From positions 1 to 11,734 of the forward strand of contig JAWUVN010000050.1 of assembly GCA_034112345.1 (NCBI GenBank): a DNA stretch of 11,734 nucleotides, given 5' to 3'. Numbering within the stretch: the first letter of the stretch is position 1; every line of letters starts with the position of its first letter. The position numbers and the translations under genes were made by a program. Source of the DNA: Bermanella sp034112345. Its GTDB lineage: Bacteria > Pseudomonadota > Gammaproteobacteria > Pseudomonadales > Oceanobacteraceae. Under the pieces are notes generated by a model. The model did not search any database and had not been told where the DNA came from. It was given only the letters and a program-made list of their open reading frames with translations. Of this stretch, positions 6,718 through 11,734 are shown in pieces.

Positions 6718-8178
6718 TTAAATACCTTGAGGTGCTTGTTTGTGGAAATCAGTTGCTTGCTGGAATTTGTGAGCCATATTCAACATGGTGGCTTCACTCC
6801 AGTAGTTACCGATCATTTGTAAGCCCACAGGCAAGCCATTGATTTGCCCCGCAGGAATCGACATTCCTGGTAGGCCAGCTAGGTTACAAGACAATGTGAA
6901 CTTATCTTCCATATACATTTCAACAGGGTCACCTGATTTTTCTCCCGCTTTAAAAGCAGGGGACGGTGTTACTGGGCCCATTATCATATCGACTTGTTCA
7001 AACGCGCTTACAAAGTCATTTTTAATTAGGCGACGAATCTTTTGTGCTTTAACGTAATAAGCATCGTAAAAGCCTGTTGATAATGCGTAAGTGCCAACCA
7101 TGATGCGACGTTTAACTTCGTCACCAAAACCTTCACCACGAGAACGCTTGTAAAGGTCTTCTACATCTTTAGGGTCTTCACAGCGATACCCAAAGCGTAC
7201 TCCATCCATACGAGATAAATTGGCTGAGCATTCGGCAGGTGCCACAACGTAATAAGCTGGAATAGCAAGATCAGTGCTTGGCAGTGAAACTTCTTTAATG
7301 GTGCAGCCTAACTTTTCAAACTCAGTAATGGCATCACGAACGGTTTTTGCCATTTCTCCGTCCAGACTGTCAGGAAAAAATTCTTTTGGAATGCCGATGA
7401 CTTTCCCAGCGATATCATTATTTAATGTCGCTGTGTAATCCGGAATGTCTTGGTCGATACTGGTGCTGTCTTTTTCATCAAAGCTAGCCATAACGTTTAG
7501 CATCATGGCGGCATCTTCAGCGGTATGCGTCATTGGGCCTGCTTGGTCTAGGGATGATGCAAATGCGATCATGCCAAAACGTGAGCAGCGGCCATATGTA
7601 GGCTTTAGACCTGTTAGTCCACATAGTGCGGCTGGCTGACGTATTGAGCCGCCAGTGTCAGTTCCTGTGGCTGCAGGGACTAGGCGCGCAGCAACGGCTG
7701 CGGCTGAACCACCTGATGAGCCACCTGGAATGGTTTCTTTGTTCCATGGGTTTTTAACCCCACCGAAAAATGAAGACTCATTTGATGAGCCCATGGCGAA
7801 CTCATCCATATTAGTTTTGCCCAAACATACGGCACCTTGTTGTTTGAAGTTATCAACAACGGTGGCATCGTACGGAGGAATAAAGTTACCAAGCATTTTT
7901 GAGCCGCAGGTCGTTAGTGTGCCATCAGTGCAAAAAATGTCTTTATGAGCAAAAGGAACGCCAGTCCAGGGGGTGGCGTTACCAGCAGCGCGACGCTCGT
8001 CAGCGGCTTTCGCATCAGCTAAGGCTTGCGCTTCCATCACGGTAATAAAGCTATTTAAGCCATCATTGCCCTGATCGAATTGTTTAATACGATTTAAAAA
8101 GTGCTGAGTTATTTCAACACTGGTGAAATCGCCATTTTCTAAGCCTTTGGATATTTGGCTAATAGTTAGGTTATGCAT
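6718..8178 (-). CDS. gatA: Asp-tRNA(Asn)/Glu-tRNA(Gln) amidotransferase subunit A
   Basis: GatA is the glutaminase subunit that hydrolyses glutamine and feeds ammonia to GatB. I start it at the ATG at 8178 (MHNLTISQ, 486 aa). The frame extends seven codons to a TTG at 8199 inside the gatC end, but with the ATG start the Ser-cisSer-Lys triad falls at Lys79, Ser154 and Ser178. These are exactly the numbers I recall for Staphylococcus aureus GatA. Motifs are GVPFAHKD (Lys79), PGGSSGGSAAAVAA (Ser154) and TDTGGSIRQPA (Ser178), the amidase signature. AAGG overlapping the gatC stop codon serves as ribosome site, about 10 bases before the ATG. The gap after gatC is 13 bases and the gap to gatB 11, so the operon is tight. 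Confidence 0.96.
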   Translation of the reverse strand: MHNLTISQISKGLENGDFTSVEITQHFLNRIKQFDQGNDGLNSFITVMEAQALADAKAADERRAAGNATPWTGVPFAHKDIFCTDGTLTTCGSKMLGNFIPPYDATVVDNFKQQGAVCLGKTNMDEFAMGSSNESSFFGGVKNPWNKETIPGGSSGGSAAAVAARLVPAATGTDTGGSIRQPAALCGLTGLKPTYGRCSRFGMIAFASSLDQAGPMTHTAEDAAMMLNVMASFDEKDSTSIDQDIPDYTATLNNDIAGKVIGIPKEFFPDSLDGEMAKTVRDAITEFEKLGCTIKEVSLPSTDLAIPAYYVVAPAECSANLSRMDGVRFGYRCEDPKDVEDLYKRSRGEGFGDEVKRRIMVGTYALSTGFYDAYYVKAQKIRRLIKNDFVSAFEQVDMIMGPVTPSPAFKAGEKSGDPVEMYMEDKFTLSCNLAGLPGMSIPAGQINGLPVGLQMIGNYWSEATMLNMAHKFQQATDFHKQAPQGI

Positions 8179-8191
8179 AAAACGATCTACC

Positions 8192-8479
8192 TTATTCAAC
8201 CACTTTAGGAACTAAAAACAGGCCATCTTGTTGCGCTGGAGCATTGGCCATATATTTTTCACGGTTGTTAGTTTCAGTTACTACGTCAGCGCGTAATCGC
8301 TGAACAGCATCTGTTGGGTGGGCCAAAGGTTGAACATCATCGGTATTAACCGCATTCATTTGTTCAACAAGGCCTAAGATACTGCTTAGCTCTGTTCTGT
8401 ATTTGTCTATATTTTCATCACTGATGGCTAAACGAGCCAAATTAGCGATGCTTTTTACGTCTGAATGGTCAAGCGCCAT
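8192..8479 (-). CDS. gatC: Asp-tRNA(Asn)/Glu-tRNA(Gln) amidotransferase subunit C
   Basis: GatC (95 aa) is the small subunit that wraps around the GatA-GatB interface and stabilises it. The sequence has the family pattern: DVKSIANLARLAIS (7-20), a helix with LSSILGLVEQMNAVNTDDVQP (about 31-51), and the C-terminal RADVVTETNNREKYMANAP region followed by DGLFLVPKVVE. Length is typical. A GAGAG-type ribosome site precedes the ATG. It is the first gene of gatCAB and is transcribed away from mreB, which starts 152 bases to its right. Confidence 0.96.
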   Translation of the reverse strand: MALDHSDVKSIANLARLAISDENIDKYRTELSSILGLVEQMNAVNTDDVQPLAHPTDAVQRLRADVVTETNNREKYMANAPAQQDGLFLVPKVVE

Positions 8480-8520
8480 GGATTTCTCTCGCTTTTTGAA
8501 GCTTTTTTTACCGCTTCTTT

Positions 8521-8550
8521 AATGTATGTCTAGAAAAGCCTATAAGTTAA
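8521..8550 (-). promoter_or_regulatory. Possible sigma-70 promoter for gatCAB
   Basis: Read on the minus strand, TTAACT (8550-8545) and TACATT (8526-8521) are separated by 18 bases. Each matches the sigma-70 consensus at four of six positions. The -10 lies about 40 bases before the gatC start. The position between divergent operons is expected for a promoter, but the match is weak. Confidence 0.3.
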
Positions 8551-8581
8551 CACATTTCCGCCTTGCCCAAAATGCCTGCCG

Positions 8582-8611
8582 TTGATAGTCTAGACTGCAA
8601 AATAATATTGT
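8582..8611 (+). promoter_or_regulatory. Likely sigma-70 promoter for mreBCD
   Basis: TTGATA (8582-8587, five of six) and TATTGT (8606-8611, four of six) are spaced 18 bases apart, about 20 bases before the mreB ATG. A perfect palindrome, AGTCTAGACT (8587-8596), sits in the spacer and could be an operator. GTCTAGA recurs at 8529-8535 in the same intergenic region. Confidence 0.4.
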
Positions 8612-8631
8612 ATCATCTATGGAAATAACGG

Positions 8632-9672
8632 ATGTTTAAAAAATTAAGAGGTATGTTTTCAAGCGACCTATCTATCGACCTTGGAACAGCGAATACCCTG
8701 ATCTACGAAAGAGACAGTGGGATTACGCTAAATGAGCCGTCTGTTGTTGCGATTCGCTTGCAGGGGAATCAGAAGTCAGTGGCAGCGGTAGGAACAGAAG
8801 CCAAAAGAATGCTGGGCCGAACACCGGCTAACATTCAAGCGATTCGTCCCCTGAAAGATGGTGTAATTGCTGATTTTCAGGTGACTGAAAAAATGCTTCA
8901 GCACTTTATCAAAAAAGTACACGAAGACAGTTTCTTTGCTCCAAGCCCTCGTGTACTCGTCTGTGTGCCTTGTAAGTCGACTCAAGTAGAGCGAAAAGCG
9001 ATTCGCGAATCATGCATTGGTGCTGGTGCTCGTAAAGTCTATCTAATTGAAGAGCCAATGGCTGCGGCAATTGGTGCAGGACTACCTGTAGAAGACGCTA
9101 GTGGTTCAATGGTTGTGGATATAGGTGGCGGTACCACTGAAATTGCAATTATTTCTCTAAACGGTGTTGTGTACAGCGAATCCGTTAAAGTGGGTGGCGA
9201 CAAATTTGATGAAGCTATAGTGACGTATGTGCGCCGCAATTATGGTTCATTAATTGGTGAAGCCACAGCAGAGCGTGTTAAGCAAGAAATTGGAACGGCG
9301 TATCCTGGCGCAGAAGTGCGTGAAATTGATATTCGTGGTCGTAATCTAGCTGAGGGTATACCTCGCTCGTTCACATTGAATTCAAATGAAATTCTAGAAG
9401 CACTGCAGGAATCGCTAGCAGCTATTGTTCAATCGGTTAAAAGTGCGCTTGAGCAATGCCCACCAGAGCTGGCTTCAGATATCGCTGAGCGTGGCTTAGT
9501 ATTGACAGGTGGCGGTGCAATGCTTCGTGATATTGATAAGTTATTAAGTGAAGAAACTGGCTTGCCTGTTATTGTTGCAGACGATCCACTAACGTGTGTT
9601 GCTCGTGGTGGCGGTCTTGCGATGGAAACCATGACGGATCAGCAGTTAGAATTATTGGCCTCTGAATACTAA
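8632..9672 (+). CDS. mreB: Rod-shape actin homologue MreB
   Basis: MreB forms membrane-attached filaments that guide lateral cell-wall synthesis together with MreC, MreD, RodZ and RodA-PBP2. The 346-residue length is typical. The amphipathic N-terminus MFKKLRGMFS (membrane attachment in gammaproteobacteria) is followed by phosphate-1 motif DLGTANT (16-22), NEPSVVA (34-40), IRPLKDGVIADF (71-82), EEPMAAAIGAGLP (140-152), phosphate-2 VVDIGGGTTE (161-170) and the adenosine motif LTGGGAMLRDID (291-302). GGAA seven bases before the ATG is the ribosome site. It is the first gene of mreB-mreC-mreD-maf. All nucleotide-binding motifs are intact. Confidence 0.98.
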   Translation: MFKKLRGMFSSDLSIDLGTANTLIYERDSGITLNEPSVVAIRLQGNQKSVAAVGTEAKRMLGRTPANIQAIRPLKDGVIADFQVTEKMLQHFIKKVHEDSFFAPSPRVLVCVPCKSTQVERKAIRESCIGAGARKVYLIEEPMAAAIGAGLPVEDASGSMVVDIGGGTTEIAIISLNGVVYSESVKVGGDKFDEAIVTYVRRNYGSLIGEATAERVKQEIGTAYPGAEVREIDIRGRNLAEGIPRSFTLNSNEILEALQESLAAIVQSVKSALEQCPPELASDIAERGLVLTGGGAMLRDIDKLLSEETGLPVIVADDPLTCVARGGGLAMETMTDQQLELLASEY

Positions 9673-9679
9673 TTGAATC

Positions 9680-9706
9680 GCAGGTCAGTAGTCCTTATTG
9701 ACTTGC
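9680..9706 (+). promoter_or_regulatory. Hairpin in the mreB-mreC intercistronic gap
   Basis: GCAGGTCA (9680-9687) pairs with TGACTTGC (9699-9706), eight pairs including one G-U, around an 11-base loop. No U-tract follows, so it is not an intrinsic terminator. It lies 13 bases before the mreC ribosome site and could act as a processing site, a 3' stabiliser of mreB mRNA or a translation modulator. Confidence 0.4.
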
Positions 9707-9719
9707 GAGAAAACAATTT

Positions 9720-9725
9720 AAGGAG
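9720..9725 (+). promoter_or_regulatory. Ribosome binding site that sets the mreC start at an ATC codon
   Basis: AAGGAG, a strong Shine-Dalgarno, is followed after six bases by ATC (9732-9734). It is the only good ribosome site between mreB and the first in-frame ATG of mreC (9780), which is more than 50 bases away. Confidence 0.75.
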
Positions 9726-9731
9726 CCTAAC

Positions 9732-10610
9732 ATCAAAGGTATTTTTAGTTCCGGTCCAGCTTTAGGATACCGCCTTTTCATGGCGGTTTTTCTGTCTGTG
9801 GCGCTTATGTTTGCAGATCAATATTTATCCCCAACCGTCCACTTACGATCGTTTATAGGTTTATTTATCACACCTGTACAATTTGTTGCTAGCTTGCCAT
9901 CGCAATTAGGTGGCTGGGCCGAAGATACCGCTATGAGTCGTTCAGCGTTATTGGACGACAATAAACGTTTACGTCATGAAGCGTTAATTATTAAGCAAAA
10001 AGTTCAGCAGATGGTGTCATTACGAGCCGAGAATAATCGCTTTCGCGAGTTATTGAACGCGTCAGAACAATTAGATGACAAGGTTTTAGTCGCTGAAATT
10101 ATAGGCGTTGATCCCGACCCCTATACGCACCATATAATTTTGAATAAAGGTTCTGAGAATGGTGTGTTTGTCGGCCAGCCGATTCTTGATGCACAGGGCT
10201 TAATGGGGCAGGTGATTGATGTACTGCCTTATACTAGCCGAGTACTACTAGTTGCTGACTCAAATCATGCGATTCCTGTACAAGTAAACCGAAATGGAGT
10301 GAGGGCCATTGCAGTTGGGTCGGGTAAATTAGATGAGCTAGCTTTAATTTATGTGCCTGATACAGCGGATATTCAAGAAGGGGATCAGCTAGTGAGCTCT
10401 GGCTTGGGTAGCCGATATCCAAAAGGTTATCCTTTGGGTGAAATTACCACAATAGAGCATGACCCTGGTGAGCCGTTTGCATTTGTGAAAGCAAAGCCAG
10501 CTGCTTATCTGGATCGTTCACGTTATGTCCTTTTGGTTTTTTCAAAAGCCAGTGAATTACCTGATATTTCTTTTTCAGCCGAATCAAAAGCATCAGGAGG
10601 GCAAGAATAA
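9732..10610 (+). CDS. mreC: Rod-shape determining protein MreC (apparent ATC start)
   Basis: MreC is a bitopic inner-membrane protein whose periplasmic part links MreB and MreD to PBP2. From the ATC at 9732 the product has 292 residues and begins (I/M)KGIFSSGPALGYRLFMAV. This aligns residue for residue with the E. coli start MKPIFSRGPSLQIRLILAV. AAGGAG lies six bases upstream. The first ATG in frame (9780, residue 17) would remove the cytoplasmic tail and start within the membrane helix (about 14-34), with no good ribosome site. Upstream of 9732 the frame is open back to a stop at 9699-9701 without ATG, GTG or TTG. A coiled coil (about 66-111) precedes the two beta domains (HHIILNKGSENGVFVGQPIL, SSGLGSRYPKGYPLGEI). 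TAA overlaps the mreD ATG by one base. A sequencing error or point mutation of ATG to ATC remains possible. Confidence 0.88.
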   Translation: MKGIFSSGPALGYRLFMAVFLSVALMFADQYLSPTVHLRSFIGLFITPVQFVASLPSQLGGWAEDTAMSRSALLDDNKRLRHEALIIKQKVQQMVSLRAENNRFRELLNASEQLDDKVLVAEIIGVDPDPYTHHIILNKGSENGVFVGQPILDAQGLMGQVIDVLPYTSRVLLVADSNHAIPVQVNRNGVRAIAVGSGKLDELALIYVPDTADIQEGDQLVSSGLGSRYPKGYPLGEITTIEHDPGEPFAFVKAKPAAYLDRSRYVLLVFSKASELPDISFSAESKASGGQE

Positions 10611-11077
10611 TGAAAGCGTATAGCGTTATCTTACCAACCTTTTTTGTCGCGCTTGTATTGGCGCTGTTTCCAATGCCAAGAATGCTTGATTACATCCGAC
10701 CTGAATGGGTCGCCATGACCTTAATTTTTTGGGTGCTAGTCAGCCCAACAAAAGCGGGAATCTTTTTAGGGTTTGTTATGGGTTTGCTGGTGGATGTTAT
10801 GCACGGCAATGTGCTGGGCCAAAATGCATTGGCCATGAGTTTACTTGCGTATTTGTGCATGCTTTTACAGTCTCGTATGAGACTGTATAACTCAATACAG
10901 CAGAGCTTCTTAGTATTCGTATTGGTTGGTTTGTATTTATTGCTAAGTCACTGGGTGGAATCTATTGCTTCAGGGCAAGGAAAAATGGCTTTGTTATGGC
11001 CATCGGTGGGCAGCGCCTTAGTCTGGCCTCTGTGGTATAACGTGATGTTTTCAGTTCGACGGTATTTTAGATCATAG
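10610..11077 (+). CDS. mreD: Rod-shape determining protein MreD
   Basis: MreD (155 aa) is the polytopic membrane partner of MreC in the elongasome. About five hydrophobic segments are visible, roughly at residues 5-22, 33-44, 47-64, 75-88 and 100-117, with a further one near 130-147. The family signature RPEWV (30-34) and GLLVDVMHGNVLGQNAL (58-74) are present, and length is typical. Its ATG shares one base with the mreC stop (TAATG), and AGGAGG (10595-10600) inside mreC supplies a strong ribosome site nine bases upstream, so the two genes are translationally linked. Confidence 0.95.
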   Translation: MKAYSVILPTFFVALVLALFPMPRMLDYIRPEWVAMTLIFWVLVSPTKAGIFLGFVMGLLVDVMHGNVLGQNALAMSLLAYLCMLLQSRMRLYNSIQQSFLVFVLVGLYLLLSHWVESIASGQGKMALLWPSVGSALVWPLWYNVMFSVRRYFRS

Positions 11078-11151
11078 TAAGTTTGCTCAGTGTGACTGCT
11101 GGCTGGATTGTGAAAATGTATAAACAAAGCTTACTGATAGCGAGATAAAGA

Positions 11152-11734
11152 TTGGCTGATCTACTGTTAGCGTCTGCGTCACCAAGAAGAAAAGAACTGT
11201 TAGAGCAAATAGGTGTCCATTATATTGCGCGTTCAATGGATATTGATGAATCTATTTTTAATAACGAGAAACCAGAAGGCTATGTTAAACGTCTCGCGTT
11301 AGAAAAAGCGATGGCAGGCATCAAAAATAGTGGAGGACTTCCTGTACTTGCTGCTGATACCAGCGTTGTGATCGATGGGCATATTTTAGGTAAGCCCGAA
11401 ACAGAGCAGGCTGCGATAGAGATGCTGGAAGCATTATCGGGCCGAACACACAGAGTCATTACAGGTGTGGCCCTGGTTAAAAAACAAGGTGATAGAGTGC
11501 TTGAAATCCATGATTCAGTTTCTACCCTTGTGCAATTTTTACCCTTGAGTCACCAGCAAATACAGGCTTACGTTGCCACGGGTGAGCCGATGGATAAGGC
11601 TGGCAGTTATGGGATTCAAGGTAAGGCTGCAATTTTTGTTGAAAAAATAGAAGGCAGTTACAGTAATGTTGTTGGCTTGCCTCTAGAACAAATAGGAATC
11701 ATGTTGCATCGATTTAATATTCCTATTTGGAACG
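11152..11734 (+). CDS. maf: Maf/YhdE-type nucleoside triphosphate pyrophosphatase (3' truncated)
   Basis: Maf proteins hydrolyse dTTP/UTP and modified nucleotides to monophosphates and pyrophosphate, as house-cleaning enzymes. The open frame runs off the right edge after 194 codons, nearly full length. Motifs are SASPRR (8-13), AADTSVV (67-73) with the catalytic Asp69, GKP (80-82), SGRTHRVITGVAL (96-108) and DKAGSYGIQGKAAIFVEKIEGSYSNVVGLPL (148-178). The GIQGKAA segment with Gln156 points to the YhdE (dTTP/UTP) rather than YceF subgroup. The start is the TTG at 11152: a TAA lies two codons upstream in frame and no ATG or GTG is available. A weak GAG (11142-11144) is seven bases before it. The gene follows mreD by 74 bases, matching the mreBCD-maf-rng order known in gammaproteobacteria. 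Confidence 0.93.
   Translation, partial: MADLLLASASPRRKELLEQIGVHYIARSMDIDESIFNNEKPEGYVKRLALEKAMAGIKNSGGLPVLAADTSVVIDGHILGKPETEQAAIEMLEALSGRTHRVITGVALVKKQGDRVLEIHDSVSTLVQFLPLSHQQIQAYVATGEPMDKAGSYGIQGKAAIFVEKIEGSYSNVVGLPLEQIGIMLHRFNIPIWN

Noticed and set aside
7655..7948. 97-codon plus-strand ORF opposite gatA
   Set aside because: Antisense to the amidase signature of gatA; its length follows from codon bias of the real gene.
8179..8199. TTG at 8199 as start of gatA, overlapping gatC
   Set aside because: The ATG at 8178 gives the usual MHNLT-type N-terminus and puts the catalytic triad at 79/154/178, and it has AAGG upstream.
11076..11135. Inverted repeat AGTAAGTTTG with CAAAGCTTACT after mreD
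   Set aside because: The loop is about 39 bases, the stem has a bulge and no U-tract follows; it is not a terminator and probably chance.

Overview
The window looks like a chromosomal segment of a low-GC, probably marine gammaproteobacterium. An Oceanospirillales-like genome is my inference. The evidence is gatCAB divergent from mreBCD-maf (the arrangement known from Pseudomonas and relatives), a PilU-type pilus ATPase, a 7TM-DISM sensor protein and an acyl-CoA dehydrogenase of the marine/Pseudomonas type. I see no mobile element, CRISPR array, tRNA or rRNA.

Layout. Positions 1-458 are the 3' end of an acyl-CoA dehydrogenase gene. It runs directly into a 3' region (457-602) that can fold into four consecutive hairpins, each with GGA in its apical loop, followed by an intrinsic terminator. 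This is the architecture of CsrA/RsmA-sequestering RNAs. A small acidic protein of unknown function (637-912) follows, then pilU (1130-2320) with its own terminator. Next comes a gene-free stretch (2388-2734) closed by a second, perfect terminator. A 776-residue 7TM-DISM protein (2830-5160) follows. Its kinase-like and receiver-like parts have both lost their catalytic residues, and it may be translationally coupled to an 8-codon leader ORF. A bidirectional terminator (5186-5218) separates it from the convergent gatCAB operon.

On the minus strand, gatC-gatA-gatB (8479 down to 5252) encode the three subunits of the tRNA-dependent amidotransferase that makes Gln-tRNA(Gln) and/or Asn-tRNA(Asn). 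Across a 152-base divergent promoter region, mreB-mreC-mreD-maf run rightwards. MreB, MreC and MreD are the rod-shape/elongasome core, and Maf (YhdE type) is a nucleotide pyrophosphatase that runs off the right edge.

The two strongest oddities are the GGA-hairpin RNA at 457-602 and the start of mreC. The conserved MreC N-terminus and an AAGGAG ribosome binding site both point to an ATC codon at 9732. No ATG, GTG or TTG exists in that frame before 9780, inside the membrane segment.
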